Source: Paenibacillus sp. JQZ6Y-1 (GTDB lineage: Bacteria; Bacillota; Bacilli; Paenibacillales; Paenibacillaceae). From it: DNA of 64,000 bases. Under the pieces are notes generated by a model. The model was not told where the DNA came from. It did not search any database and saw nothing but the letters and a program-made list of their open reading frames with translations. Positions 28,402-37,908 of the stretch are shown here, in pieces; the stretch's first letter is position 1; each line of letters begins with the position of its first letter. Both the position numbers and the translations under genes were made by a program. The DNA lies in the NCBI RefSeq assembly GCF_040719145.1, contig NZ_JBFDUZ010000001.1, forward strand, positions 2,108,001-2,172,000, in the 5' to 3' direction.

Positions 28402-28417
28402 TAATCAGGAATGATTA
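28402..28417. promoter_or_regulatory. Inverted repeat in the rpmG promoter region
   Basis: TAATCA-GGAA-TGATTA forms a 6-4-6 inverted repeat 24 bases upstream of rpmG and would overlap a -10 box. It could be an operator, for example for zinc control, but it does not match the Bacillus Zur consensus exactly. Confidence 0.35.
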
Positions 28418-28529
28418 AATTAACTCTTCCGTAAAATCAATTGAAACACCTTGTCCATTTTAGCATACATTGTTTTAAAAACCAACATATTTTTACGAAC
28501 ATGTATTCACTTGAATTCCAGCATATGAA

Positions 28530-28558
28530 AAACCGCCAGGAGCTCTCTGGCGGCTTTT
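28530..28558. terminator. Terminator, probable end of the pdh operon
   Basis: Stem CCGCCAG / CTGGCGG with a 7-nt loop, flanked by AAAAA and CTTTT, so it can act on both strands. On the minus strand it is the first strong terminator after pdhD, about 325 bases past its stop. Between them a weaker hairpin ATCCTATC / GATAGGAT (28755-28784) is seen, and no gene. Confidence 0.75.
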
Positions 28559-28883
28559 CTCTGCCTTTACCAGTTCGTGAATCTAGTACCACATTCCGGC
28601 GAGCCGGTGATGTGTGTCTCTCTTCACAACGGTATGAAGGCTGCAGGATTGCATACTTCTGCCATAAGCGATAAAGATGAAATTAGGAGTACGAATAAGC
28701 AACAAATATGGAATCATGGCAGAGTTTAAAAAGTAATGGGAAAGCAGCAGCGACATCCTATCACACCGCTGAATGCGATAGGATAACGCTCGCCACCTTC
28801 TTTCCTACTTCCTGTATGCAACACGGAAGGATCAAGATATATTCATCTATACGATGAACATTTGTCGTCCCTGTTCAAAGAAA

Positions 28884-30308
28884 TTACTTTTTACGTGGAG
28901 CAATAACGTGGATCGGATGACCCATAACCAGCTCAGCTGCTTCCATTACGATCTCACCCAGTGTTGGATGCGCATGGATTGTCAGAGCCAGATCTTCCAG
29001 TGTAGCGCCCATTTCGATAGCCAGACCCATTTCTGCAATCATGTTCGAAGATTCCAAACCTACGATTTGGCTACCCAGTACAACGCCTGTTTCTTCGTCG
29101 GCAACGATTTTCACGAAGCCTTCAGTGTTACCCAGGGAAGTTGCACGACCGTTACCGGCATAAGGGAATTTACCTGCGGATACTTTGTATCCATTTGCTT
29201 TTGCTTCAGTCTCTGTCAGACCTACGCTTGCGCATTCAGGATCAGTAAACGCTACAGCAGGTACACATTTGTAATCGATCACGGAAGGCATACCGGAGAT
29301 CACTTCAGCTACAACTTTCGCTTCGTAGGAAGCTTTGTGTGCCAGTGCTGGACCTTCAACGATGTCGCCGATTGCAAAGATGTGTGGGATGCTTGTACGT
29401 CCTTGATGGTCGATTTTCACCAGACCACGATCAGTCATATCTAGTTCAATCAGATCCAGACCCAGCTCGCCGTCTGTGTTTGGACGACGACCAACGGTAA
29501 CAAGCAGGTAGTCAGCAGTCAGTTCTTGCTCTTTGCCGTCAACTGAGAATTTCACAGTAACATCTTTGTCGGTTTGAGTTGCACTTTCCGCTTTCGCGTT
29601 TGTGAAGATCTCTGCACCGGATTTTTTCATGTTTTTCGCTACGAGCGAAGTCATATCTTTATCGAAGCCTGGCAGGATAGTATCCAGACCTTCAATGATT
29701 GTAATTTTCGTACCGAATTTAGCATACATTTGGCTCAGTTCGGCACCGATGTATCCACCACCGATAACGATCATCGATTTTGGAATCTCAGGCAGGTTCA
29801 GCGCTTCTGTCGAAGACAGGATGCGACCACCGAACGGGAATGCTTTCAGTTCGATTGGACGGGAACCTGTTGCGATGATGCAGTTTTTGAAACGGTAGCG
29901 CGGGGACTCGTGGTCGTTGAACAGACGCGCTTCGTTTTCGTTGATGAACATGCACTCACCTTGGAAAACTTCAACTTTGTTGCCTTTGAGCAGACCGCTT
30001 ACGCCGCCAGTCATTTTTTTCACAACGCCGTTTTTGAATTCTTGGGTTTTGCCGAAGTCAACTTTTACGTCGCCTACAGTGATACCGAATTGTTCGCCGT
30101 GCTGTGCAGCTTCAAACTGGTGAGCAGCTGCGATCAGTGCTTTGGAAGGAATACAACCACGGTTCAAACATACGCCACCAAGCTCGGACTTGTCGACGAT
30201 CAGAACTTTTTGACCCAGTTGTGCAGCGCGGATGGCGGCTACATAGCCACCAGGTCCCGCACCAATTACTAACGTTTCAATATCGATAGAAGCATCTCCT
30301 ACTACCAT
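28884..30308 (-). CDS. pdhD: Dihydrolipoyl dehydrogenase (E3)
   Basis: Reoxidises the dihydrolipoyl arms of the E2 subunit and reduces NAD, 474 residues. The FAD loop GAGPGGYVAAIRAAQLG, the redox disulfide GGVCLNRGCIPSK, the NAD loop VIGGGYIGAELSQMY, and the C-terminal HAHPTLGE with the catalytic His-Glu pair are all present. ATG 30308 follows GGAGGTG. It begins four bases after the pdhC stop and closes the pdhABCD operon. It may also serve 2-oxoglutarate and branched-chain dehydrogenases. Confidence 0.96.
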   Translation of the reverse strand: MVVGDASIDIETLVIGAGPGGYVAAIRAAQLGQKVLIVDKSELGGVCLNRGCIPSKALIAAAHQFEAAQHGEQFGITVGDVKVDFGKTQEFKNGVVKKMTGGVSGLLKGNKVEVFQGECMFINENEARLFNDHESPRYRFKNCIIATGSRPIELKAFPFGGRILSSTEALNLPEIPKSMIVIGGGYIGAELSQMYAKFGTKITIIEGLDTILPGFDKDMTSLVAKNMKKSGAEIFTNAKAESATQTDKDVTVKFSVDGKEQELTADYLLVTVGRRPNTDGELGLDLIELDMTDRGLVKIDHQGRTSIPHIFAIGDIVEGPALAHKASYEAKVVAEVISGMPSVIDYKCVPAVAFTDPECASVGLTETEAKANGYKVSAGKFPYAGNGRATSLGNTEGFVKIVADEETGVVLGSQIVGLESSNMIAEMGLAIEMGATLEDLALTIHAHPTLGEIVMEAAELVMGHPIHVIAPRKK

Positions 30309-30312
30309 TGAA

Positions 30313-31677
30313 TTACACCTCCATAGTTAACAGCTCAGGGTTACCAAGCAGTGATTTGATATGGTTCATAAAGTGTTGTGCAGTTGCGCCGTCAATAATA
30401 CGATGGTCAAAGCTCAGGGACAGTGCCATTACTGGTGCTGCTACCACTTCGCCGTTTTTGATTACTGCTTTTTCGCTGATGCGGCCTGTACCCAGAATCG
30501 CAACTTCAGGGAAGTTGATGATTGGAGTAAAGAACATACCGCCTGCGGAACCGATGTTGGAGATCGAGATCGTACTGCCTCTCATTTCGTTAGCAGCCAG
30601 TTTACCGTCACGTCCACGAACAGCCAGATCGTTGATTGTATCAGCGATCATGAAGATGCTCTTACGGTCAGCGTCTTTAACAACTGGTACGATCAGACCG
30701 TTAGGCGTATCTGTTGCAATACCGATGTCGTAGTGTTTTTTGTATACAATTTCTTCTGTTTTTTCGTCGATGGAAGCGTTCAGTGCTGGGAATTGACGAG
30801 CCGCGGACACGAGTGCTTTTACGATGAATGGCAGGTAAGTGACTTTTGTACCGCGTTTTTCAGCCAGTGGTTTCATGCGTGTACGGAAAGCAACCAGTTC
30901 AGTAACGTCAACTTCGTCCATGATCGTTACGTGTGGAGCTGTGTACGCGGATTTCACCATAGCGTTAGCGATAACTTTGCGGATACCTTTGAATGGTACG
31001 CGCTCTTCGTCGCCAGCTGCGGATGCTGCTGGTGCGGAAGAAGGTGCTGCTGCAGAAGCTACTGGTGCTGCTGCTTTTTCTTCTGCTGCAACTTCGGAAG
31101 TTGCGCTAGAAGCTACTTGACCGCCACCTTGTTTGAACGATTCCACATCTTCGCGAGTGATTTTGCCGTTGCTGCCTGTGCCACTTACTTGACCCAGATC
31201 AACGCCTTGCTCACGCGCAAATTTGCGAACGCTTGGTGTAGCCAGTACATCTTTGTTTGGTGCTGCTGGAGCGGAAGCATTTGTTGCTTGACCGTCTTTC
31301 GCATCAGCTGGGCTGGAAGCCGCTGGAGAAGTGCTAGTATCAGCGCTACCTTGAGCTGCGTCGATTTCTTGACCGCTCTTCTGTTCTGGTGCAGATTGCT
31401 CAGCTGGTTCTTCTTCGTCTTGATCAGGGATATCGCCTGTTGCATCGATGATCGCTACTGTTTCGCCAACGTGGCAAACTTGACCATCTTTTGTCAGTAC
31501 TTCGAGTACTGTACCTTCAACGGGACAAGGAACTTCAACAACCGCTTTATCATTTTGTACTTCCATGATGATGCTGTCGTCTGTTACTTTGTCACCTGGT
31601 TTAATATGCATCTTGATGATTTCGCCTTCGTGCAGTCCTTCACCAAGCTCTGGAAATTTATATACGAATCTTGCCAC
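30313..31677 (-). CDS. pdhC: Pyruvate dehydrogenase E2, dihydrolipoyl acetyltransferase
   Basis: Core of the pyruvate dehydrogenase complex, moving acetyl groups from E1 to CoA; 454 residues. One N-terminal lipoyl domain with the lipoylated Lys in EVQNDKAVVE (about 43), an Ala/Ser/Glu-rich flexible linker, a peripheral-subunit-binding domain (ATPSVRKFAREQGVDL, about 148-163), a second Ala-rich linker, and the catalytic domain with HRIIDGA. The frame opens at 31716, but GGGAGG stands eight bases before GTG 31677, which begins VARFVYKFPELGEG as in other E2 proteins. Separated from pdhB by 290 non-coding bases, and from pdhD by four. Confidence 0.95.
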   Translation of the reverse strand: MARFVYKFPELGEGLHEGEIIKMHIKPGDKVTDDSIIMEVQNDKAVVEVPCPVEGTVLEVLTKDGQVCHVGETVAIIDATGDIPDQDEEEPAEQSAPEQKSGQEIDAAQGSADTSTSPAASSPADAKDGQATNASAPAAPNKDVLATPSVRKFAREQGVDLGQVSGTGSNGKITREDVESFKQGGGQVASSATSEVAAEEKAAAPVASAAAPSSAPAASAAGDEERVPFKGIRKVIANAMVKSAYTAPHVTIMDEVDVTELVAFRTRMKPLAEKRGTKVTYLPFIVKALVSAARQFPALNASIDEKTEEIVYKKHYDIGIATDTPNGLIVPVVKDADRKSIFMIADTINDLAVRGRDGKLAANEMRGSTISISNIGSAGGMFFTPIINFPEVAILGTGRISEKAVIKNGEVVAAPVMALSLSFDHRIIDGATAQHFMNHIKSLLGNPELLTMEV

Positions 31678-31967
31678 TTGCAAAACCTCCCTGATTACAA
31701 TTGTTGAACAGCACATAATGCCGATATTTCAACAATCGTTGATAAGTAAATAATGTGTACCGTACAGCATATTGCGACAGTATGCCGCTTATGGGCAAAG
31801 CCAAAAGGCGCCTGTAGAAAGGTATCCGCCGGTCTCCACCTTCCCGGGATGGATGGTTGACCGGACGAATGCCATCTTGCAAACCGCCTCTGGTTTCATT
31901 GCACCTTTCATTCATCAAGTCGTGAACCGTAGGTCCAAATGAGCCGAAAGGCTGCTTGAATCCTGAA
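31678..31967 (-). other. Structured 290-nt spacer inside the pdh operon
   Basis: No convincing gene lies between pdhB and pdhC, although neighbouring genes of the operon are closer. On the transcript side two hairpins stand out: CCGGUC/GACCGG (31829-31864) extended by CCAUC/GGUGG, and ATTGTTGAA/TTCAACAAT (31700-31736), a 9-bp stem about nine bases before the pdhC ribosome binding site. An 86-codon frame (31658-31918) overlaps it but has no ribosome binding site. No T-run follows the stems, so processing, RNA stability or translation control are possible roles, all inferred. Confidence 0.5.
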
Positions 31968-32945
31968 TTAGAAGTTCATTACTTTATTTACAGCGTCGAT
32001 AATGCGTTGTGGTGTAGGCAACCAAGCATCCTCAACTTGTGCAAACGGATAGATTGTATCCGGCGGGCAAACACGCAGTACTGGAGCTTCCAGATGCAGG
32101 ATTGCTTTTTCGTTGATTTGTGCGATAACTTCTGCTGCTACGCCAGCGCTCTTTTGAGCTTCTTGCACTACAATCGCGCGGTTTGTTTTTTGTACGGAAG
32201 CAATAATAGTGTCGATATCGATTGGGCTCAGTGTGCGCAGATCGATAATTTCAGCATTAATGCCTTGTTCTGCCAGTTGATCAGCAGCTTTGGTTGCTGT
32301 GTGAACCGTCATACCGTAACCGATCAGAGTTACGTCGGAACCTTCACGTACAACATTCGCTTTGCCGATTTCGACAGTGTAAGCTTCTTCAGGTACATCA
32401 GCACGGAATGCATGGTACAGGTTCAAGTGCTCCATGAAGAATACAGGGTCGTTTTCGCGAATTGCCGCGATCATCAGACCTTTTGCATCGTAAGGGTTCG
32501 AAGGGATAACCACTTTAATACCCGGAGTTTGTGCCAGCAGACCGGACAGATCGTCAGTGTGCAGCTCAGCCGCTTTTACACCGCCGCCGAAAGGTGTACG
32601 GAACACGATTGGTGCATTGTAGCGACCACCGGAGCGGTAACGCAGACGTGCTGCTTGTACTGCCATTTGGTCAAGAGCTTCAAAGATAAAACCTACGAAC
32701 TGGATTTCAGCGATTGGACGGAAGCCTTGGATACCCAGACCGAACGCCAGACCGCCGATCGCGGACTCAGCCAGCGGCGTATCGAATACGCGCTCCTCGC
32801 CAAACTCGTCTTGCAGACCTTCTGTCGCACGGAATACACCGCCGACTTTACCAACGTCCTCACCAAAGATGAGCACGTTAGGATCGTTTTTCATCTCAAC
32901 GCGAATCGCGTCACGAATCGCTTCTTTCATATTCATTTGTGCCAT
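31968..32945 (-). CDS. pdhB: Pyruvate dehydrogenase E1 beta subunit
   Basis: Beta half of the thiamine-diphosphate-dependent E1, 325 residues. [17 protein letters not shown] holds the Glu that activates the cofactor; [20 protein letters not shown]-like [12 protein letters not shown], and [13 protein letters not shown] are typical. The frame opens at 32987 but the family starts at [10 protein letters not shown], and AAGGAGG stands 11 bases before that ATG (32945). Second gene of the operon; binds PdhA as an alpha2beta2 unit and docks on the E2 subunit-binding domain. Confidence 0.95.
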   Translation of the reverse strand: MAQMNMKEAIRDAIRVEMKNDPNVLIFGEDVGKVGGVFRATEGLQDEFGEERVFDTPLAESAIGGLAFGLGIQGFRPIAEIQFVGFIFEALDQMAVQAARLRYRSGGRYNAPIVFRTPFGGGVKAAELHTDDLSGLLAQTPGIKVVIPSNPYDAKGLMIAAIRENDPVFFMEHLNLYHAFRADVPEEAYTVEIGKANVVREGSDVTLIGYGMTVHTATKAADQLAEQGINAEIIDLRTLSPIDIDTIIASVQKTNRAIVVQEAQKSAGVAAEVIAQINEKAILHLEAPVLRVCPPDTIYPFAQVEDAWLPTPQRIIDAVNKVMNF

Positions 32946-33048
32946 TTGCTTCATTTCCTCCTTAAACATTTCACTGTTCATGTTCACGCATCAAGGATGT
33001 GCTACGGTACTATAGATAAACCTCAAACGTCACAAAGGACGGATGATC

Positions 33049-34116
33049 TTATTGGAAATCAGCTTTTTGCTCTTCCAGATCGTGAGGTGTTGTTTCGAAC
33101 ATGCTATCGATCAGGCCAGCAACAGTCATTTTCTCTGTTTTCTCGGCTTTTTTGATCTCTTCATTTACTTTTGCTTTTGCTTCTTCTCTTACGCGCTCTG
33201 TATCTTCATCAGACCACAGACCTTTTTCACCCAGATATTTCGCAAGGCGAGCGATAGGATCTTTTTCGCTCCAGATACCTTCCTCGTCTTTTGTACGATA
33301 TTTGCTCGTATCATCGGACATGGAGTGTGGACGGAAACGATAAGTGACAGCTTCGATCAGAGTAGCGCCTTCGCCGTTACGTGCGCGTTCAGCAGCTTCA
33401 CGAACAGCCGTGATTACTGCGAATACGTCCATACCGTCGATTTTTACACCTTTGATACCAGCAGCAACCGCTTTGTGAGCGATCGACAGTGCAGCGGTTT
33501 GTTTTGCAAATGGAGTTGTGATGGCATAGCCATTGTTTTGTACGAAGAAGATCGCAGGCAGTTTGTATGCACCAGCAAAGTTCAGACCTTCGTAGAAGTC
33601 ACCTTCGGAAGAACCGCCGTCACCTGTGTAGGCGATAACGACTTGTTTTTGTTTTTTCAGTTTGTAGCCCATTGCGATACCCATCGCATGCACGATTTGT
33701 GCACCGATGATGATTTGTGGCATCAGAACGTTAACGCCTTCTGGAATGCGTCCACCTTCTTGGTGACCACGGGAGTACAGGAATGCTTGATGCAGCGGCA
33801 GACCGTGCCATACCAGCTGTGGCATATCGCGGTAACCCGGACATACGAAATCTTCTTTATCTAGCGCATATACGCTACCAACCATTGTTGCTTCTTGACC
33901 GGAAACCGGTGCATAGAAACCAAGACGACCTTGGCGGCCGAGGTTAACGGCACGATCATCCCAAGTACGTGTAAATACCATACGGTACATAATTTCTTTC
34001 AATTGATCATCAGTCAGATCAGGTACTTTGTCAGGATTGACAATTTTACCTTCTGGGGAGAGAACGGAAAGTGCTTCCACTTCTTCCGTGTAAACTTCAT
34101 AAGGAACCTTGCTCAT
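33049..34116 (-). CDS. pdhA: Pyruvate dehydrogenase E1 alpha subunit
   Basis: Alpha half of E1, 355 residues; decarboxylates pyruvate. The thiamine diphosphate motif GDGGSSEGDFYEGLNFAG runs to NN as usual (about 165-195), and the phosphorylation-loop homologue YRFRPHSMSDD is seen. The frame opens at 34149, but GAGGTG stands six bases before ATG 34116. First gene of the operon, with a promoter about 50 bases upstream. Its cofactor is made by ThiN, encoded 1.6 kb away. Confidence 0.96.
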   Translation of the reverse strand: MSKVPYEVYTEEVEALSVLSPEGKIVNPDKVPDLTDDQLKEIMYRMVFTRTWDDRAVNLGRQGRLGFYAPVSGQEATMVGSVYALDKEDFVCPGYRDMPQLVWHGLPLHQAFLYSRGHQEGGRIPEGVNVLMPQIIIGAQIVHAMGIAMGYKLKKQKQVVIAYTGDGGSSEGDFYEGLNFAGAYKLPAIFFVQNNGYAITTPFAKQTAALSIAHKAVAAGIKGVKIDGMDVFAVITAVREAAERARNGEGATLIEAVTYRFRPHSMSDDTSKYRTKDEEGIWSEKDPIARLAKYLGEKGLWSDEDTERVREEAKAKVNEEIKKAEKTEKMTVAGLIDSMFETTPHDLEEQKADFQ

Positions 34117-34168
34117 TTTATTCACCTCAATAAAAAATTTGAATATCATGTTCCGCTGTTATAGAATT

Positions 34169-34198
34169 ATTATACACCTGTTCTACTCGGTTCGTCAA
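34169..34198 (-). promoter_or_regulatory. Sigma-A-type promoter of the pdh operon
   Basis: On the minus strand TTGACG (34193-34198) and TATAAT (34169-34174) are separated by 18 bases. Transcription would begin near 34162, giving a leader of about 45 bases before pdhA. Confidence 0.75.
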
Positions 34199-34380
34199 AG
34201 CATACATTGAAATTCATAAGCAGCAGCGATTGTTGTATGTATAACAGGTATATTCAATTGATATAACAGTTGATACAAATTTTGATATATTTCTTGAAAA
34301 GCAGACTAGTCAATCTTAACGCATTCTGTACTGCAATGCAAAATACGAATACAACAATTACGATGAAAAAGGTGATCACC

Positions 34381-35115
34381 ATGACAGATTCCCGTTACCT
34401 CAAACGTACGATTCTAAAAGAAGAAATTCAAAGTCGCCATCTAGGCGAATCGCGTACCCTGCGCATTTACCTGCCACCCGGCTATAATGAACTGCTCAGT
34501 TATCCGGTCGTGTATTGCCAAGATGGCGAGGAGTTCTTCAACTTCGGACGGATTGCCACTTACGCCAATCAGTTGATTCTTGATGATAATATCGAACCAT
34601 TTATTGTAGTAGGCGTTGAAGTAAACACGAAAATCCGTACTCAAGAATATGCACCATTCGGTAGCCGCTTTGATGCCTACACCACTTGCTTTGCCGAGGA
34701 GATCATTCCTTATATTGAAGGAAAGTATCCAGTGCGCGCATCGGCTGATGAGCGCATTCTCGCTGGCGACTCGCTTGGCGGCAGTGTATCCATGCATCTT
34801 GCCCTTCGCTATCCACAGCTGTTCCAACGCATTATCAGCCTGTCTGGTGCTTATTACGAGCAAAGCCAACAGTTGATTGCTGCTGAAAGCAACCTATCCG
34901 CTCTCGACGTATACATGATCGTCGGTTTGCAGGAAACGGATTTTGAAAGTGATACAGGTATATACGACTTTGTACAGCTCAATCGTGATACACGTGATTT
35001 GCTGCTAGAGCGCGGTGCCACCGTACGCTACGCCGAAAAAGATGGCAAGCATTTGTGGGGCTTCTGGCAAAAAGAATTACCGGATGCGCTCAAATATTTC
35101 CTCAAGGAAGTGTAA
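34381..35115 (+). CDS. Putative esterase (esterase D/BesA-like alpha/beta hydrolase)
   Basis: Alpha/beta hydrolase of 244 residues in the putative-esterase family that includes esterase D and siderophore esterases. The nucleophile elbow is LAGDSLGGSVSM (GxSxxG, about 122-132), the early strand LRIYLPPGYNELLSYPVVY is typical, and a His near the end (KHLWGFWQ) could complete the triad. The frame opens at 34270 but AAAAAGGTGAT lies eight bases before ATG 34381. Monocistronic with its own terminator. It could hydrolyse ferric siderophores taken up by the lipoprotein at 2833, but no Fur box is seen here. Confidence 0.82.
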   Translation: MTDSRYLKRTILKEEIQSRHLGESRTLRIYLPPGYNELLSYPVVYCQDGEEFFNFGRIATYANQLILDDNIEPFIVVGVEVNTKIRTQEYAPFGSRFDAYTTCFAEEIIPYIEGKYPVRASADERILAGDSLGGSVSMHLALRYPQLFQRIISLSGAYYEQSQQLIAAESNLSALDVYMIVGLQETDFESDTGIYDFVQLNRDTRDLLLERGATVRYAEKDGKHLWGFWQKELPDALKYFLKEV

Positions 35116-35234
35116 CAGAGTGGCACATTCCATACTCCCTTTTGCATGAATACATCTAACCATGACTGGTTTTCGTGTCAGGTAGAGATATACATCCATA
35201 GACATGGCGATGCCCTTTCTGCGCACCATCATCC

Positions 35235-35265
35235 AGCCGCAGCGTTTCTGTCGCTGCGGCTTTTC
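35235..35265 (+). terminator. Terminator after the esterase gene
   Basis: Ten-bp stem AGCCGCAGCG / CGCTGCGGCT with a 7-nt loop followed by TTTTC, 120 bases past the esterase stop. Confidence 0.85.
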
Positions 35266-35692
35266 GCTACACACTAGGCAACTGAGCTTGATACGTCTGC
35301 TTAAAAAATAGTCAGTCACTATAGATCTCCAGCTTGAGGTGCATGGAGCAGCAGATCACGCTACCTTCTTACAATTATAGGAACTGTCTCTTGCACTCAT
35401 TGGGACTGTCATGGACAACTCTTAACTTATTACATTTAAAATTGGGAATTCAAACGGCATTTCTCAATGTTTACGCTTACATTTCAAATCGTGAAATGAT
35501 TCTATCTGTTTACCTTGCTAGACAATAGACGCAGTAAACAGGCAATCTCCCCAAACTCTATTGTATCGGTGCATGTAAAAGTTGCGCAACTGTAATTTTC
35601 AATTTAGAGTTACATATATAGGAACGGGATTGCCGTAAACTGCCGCTGTTCTATCGTCGGCACATCATTATGTATAGAAAGAGGGAGATTTC
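35266..35692. other. Intergenic region upstream of thiN
   Basis: About 425 bases with no recognisable gene, hairpin or riboswitch. In particular I do not see a TPP riboswitch here, unlike at the thi operon. The thiN promoter should be within the last 150 bases. Confidence 0.4.
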
Positions 35693-36340
35693 ATGGCTGC
35701 AACACGCGCTCTTATTTTCTCAGGCGGTCTGTTACACCCTGATTTTTTGAAGGAAATCCGTGAAGATGATTTTGTGATCGGAGCTGATCGGGGAGCCTTA
35801 TTTCTTGTAGAACACGGGATTCGACCGCATCTAGCGATTGGTGATTTTGATTCTTTGCAAGATCCGCATATTCAGCTGGAGCAAATTCGTGAACATTCCG
35901 ACGAGGTGATCGTATTCGATCCCATCGACAAAAACTGGTCGGATACCGAAGCCGCGTTCGAAGCCGCCATGCAGCGTCATATTTCAAATATGGTGATCTT
36001 TGGCGCACTTGGTACACGTTTTGACCATACGATGGCTAACATACAGTTATTGGTACGGGCTTTGCAGCATCAGGTGCATTGCGTGATTCAGGATATGAAC
36101 AACTACATATCGTTGACGTCCACCTCCTCCATCGTGCACAAGCTGGAATACCCGTATGTATCGCTGCTACCGATTACTTCTGAGGTAACGGGTATTTATC
36201 TAGAAGGATTTCAGTATCCGTTGGAAAATGCTACGCTACGCATGGGACAATCGCTGGGGATCAGCAATCATCTGGCAGCCGAGCAAGGTAAGGTGACCAT
36301 CGAAGGTGGTCTGTTGATGATCATTCAAAGCCGAGATTAA
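35693..36340 (+). CDS. thiN: Thiamine diphosphokinase
   Basis: Transfers pyrophosphate from ATP to thiamine to give thiamine diphosphate, the active cofactor; 215 residues. Motifs in order: VIGADRGALFL, AIGDFDSL, the acidic WSDTEAA (usually TDTE), FGALGTRFDHTMANI and LGISNHL near the end. ATG 35693 follows AGAGGGAGA. It stands alone on the plus strand, convergent with the thiazole operon, with a shared terminator between. No TPP riboswitch controls it, as expected for a salvage enzyme needed at all times. Confidence 0.93.
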   Translation: MAATRALIFSGGLLHPDFLKEIREDDFVIGADRGALFLVEHGIRPHLAIGDFDSLQDPHIQLEQIREHSDEVIVFDPIDKNWSDTEAAFEAAMQRHISNMVIFGALGTRFDHTMANIQLLVRALQHQVHCVIQDMNNYISLTSTSSIVHKLEYPYVSLLPITSEVTGIYLEGFQYPLENATLRMGQSLGISNHLAAEQGKVTIEGGLLMIIQSRD

Positions 36341-36402
36341 ACGAAGGTAACGCTTCGCTATTGTTATACGTAAGTACAATAAATCGCAACTATTCTTCTA
36401 TG

Positions 36403-36441
36403 AAAAAGAGATGTAAGTCATTGTGACTTACATCTCTTTTT
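36403..36441. terminator. Bidirectional terminator between thiN and thiF
   Basis: Eighteen-bp perfect stem (36403-36420 with 36424-36441) with a 3-nt loop and T-runs on both exits. One of the strongest hairpins of the window. Confidence 0.93.
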
Positions 36442-36576
36442 TCGCTATTATTCCACTGTTTTTCAAAATAGCCGAATAACCTGCTCAAATTATCATTAAA
36501 ATTTTAGCTGCTGTTGATGGAAAATGTAGCCGATTCGCTCCATATCTACCTGCTCAGCGACAAATATCATTCGTAT

Positions 36577-37908
36577 TTAACCAAAATAACGGTGATATAT
36601 CGTTCGTGCTTCGGCAATATCTTTTGTACCATGCACCATCACCCTACCATCCTGAAAGACGACCATTCGTCTCCCCTCATGCAGTGTCATCGACAACAGA
36701 AATGGATTTACGGTCACGTCATGCTCTGACTGCCCTCTCAAGCGACGAGCCGTCTGTGGGAGATCAAGCTGTTGTCGCTGTGCGGGACGAATCTGTACCG
36801 TATCGCGTCCGCATAACACTTCACTTTTACTCTGTCCTTCATGACTTAAATGCGGATAGGTCGGATGCTCTCCACATGATGGACAGCCGGTACGACGAGC
36901 ACTATTCATTTTGATCGAAACCTGCTCATTGCGCCACAAATCAAATGACAATAGTGTTCCCCGCAACTGCTCGCTATGCCCACTGAGCAGCTTTAACGCT
37001 TCGGTGGTTTGATGGGCAACAACCATTTGCACAGCTGGTGGAATAATACCCGACGTATCACAAGTATCCCCGCCAAGCGGTGCCGATTCCATCAAGCATT
37101 GTAGACACGGCGTTACACCAGGAACAATGGTAAAGGTAATTCCGTAACTTCCCACACAACCGCCATAAATCCACGGAATACGGTGCTTTTGCGAAATGTC
37201 ATTGATCAGCAGACGAGTCTCAAAATTGTCGGTCGCATCCATAATCAGATCAACGCCGTCCACCCATTCCTCGATCTCATCCGCTGTCACATCAGCGATA
37301 TGTGCTTCAATCTGTACCGTGGAGTTGATCTGTCGAAGACGATCACGAGCCGCAATCGCTTTAGGGACACGATGTGCAGCATCCTGCTCGGTAAATAGCT
37401 GCTGACGCTGCAAATTGCTCCACTCCACATAATCGCGGTCAGCAATGATCACGCGTCCTACACCCGCACGTACCAATGTCTCGGCAGAGCTGGAACCCAG
37501 TGCGCCAGCACCAATAATGAGCACGGTTGATTGCAGCAATTGCTGCTGACCTTCCCGTCCAAGTGGTGTAAACAACTCCTGCCGTGAGTAACGTTGATGT
37601 GTATCAGCCACAGGTGAGGATACTGGCGGCTCGATATCCTGTTCTTGTTCCTGTTGTCTTTGTTCATCGGATTCTGCCTGATAGAGGGCTGCGGCAGCCT
37701 TTTGCTGCTCGTCCTCTACTGTATGCTCCAGTAGATCGTGAGCAACTTCCTGCTTGTCTTCCACTATGCGCTCCGATAGATCCGATGCAGCTTGCGGATT
37801 GTCCTTCGCTATATGCTGTGGTAGATCGGATTCAGCTTGTTGACGCTCATCCTGTTGATCCAATGAAGCAGCAGACTGCTGCATATTTCGTTTATCGTCT
37901 CGACTCAA
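36577..37908 (-). CDS. thiF: ThiS adenylyltransferase ThiF with repeat-bearing N-terminal extension
   Basis: Activates the C-terminal glycine of ThiS with ATP for sulfur transfer; E1-like enzyme, 443 residues. The catalytic half (about 108-400) has the ATP loop [32 protein letters not shown], a Cys in GDTCDTSG, and zinc pairs CLQC and CPSC. The first 100 residues are absent in standard ThiF (about 340 or fewer) and consist of acidic, Gln-rich 15-residue repeats. The start is TTG 37908, whose last bases overlap the TGA of thiG (TTGA); GAAGGG lies 11 bases before. A start at ATG 37884 cannot be excluded. Last gene of the tenI-thiO-thiS-thiG-thiF operon. Confidence 0.9.
   Translation of the reverse strand: MSRDDKRNMQQSAASLDQQDERQQAESDLPQHIAKDNPQAASDLSERIVEDKQEVAHDLLEHTVEDEQQKAAAALYQAESDEQRQQEQEQDIEPPVSSPVADTHQRYSRQELFTPLGREGQQQLLQSTVLIIGAGALGSSSAETLVRAGVGRVIIADRDYVEWSNLQRQQLFTEQDAAHRVPKAIAARDRLRQINSTVQIEAHIADVTADEIEEWVDGVDLIMDATDNFETRLLINDISQKHRIPWIYGGCVGSYGITFTIVPGVTPCLQCLMESAPLGGDTCDTSGIIPPAVQMVVAHQTTEALKLLSGHSEQLRGTLLSFDLWRNEQVSIKMNSARRTGCPSCGEHPTYPHLSHEGQSKSEVLCGRDTVQIRPAQRQQLDLPQTARRLRGQSEHDVTVNPFLLSMTLHEGRRMVVFQDGRVMVHGTKDIAEARTIYHRYFG
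37686..37865. repeat. 45-bp coding tandem repeat (minisatellite) in thiF
   Basis: Units beginning at 37731, 37776 and 37821 share the start GTAGATCG/ATAGATCC and later CTATATGCTGTG-like blocks at an exact 45-base period; a more diverged copy precedes them at 37686. They encode 15-residue repeats of the pattern A-x-x-D-L-x-x-x-x-x-E-D in the ThiF extension. Confidence 0.8.

Noticed and set aside
30361-31707. 448-codon open frame antisense to pdhC
   Set aside because: It mirrors pdhC almost end to end, has no ribosome binding site, and is very rich in Cys and Phe. Avoidance of TTA, CTA and TCA codons in a highly expressed gene leaves such antisense frames open; similar ones lie over pdhB (31956-33155), pdhA (33043-33864), pdhD (29574-30272) and gltD (24213-25142).
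31658-31918. 86-codon frame in the pdhB-pdhC spacer
   Set aside because: No ribosome binding site; it runs into the pdhC start. The spacer is better explained as structured RNA, though a leader peptide is not fully excluded.
35266-35692. TPP riboswitch upstream of thiN
   Set aside because: The CUGAGA and ACCUGAUCUGG blocks, clear at 41283-41375, are absent here.
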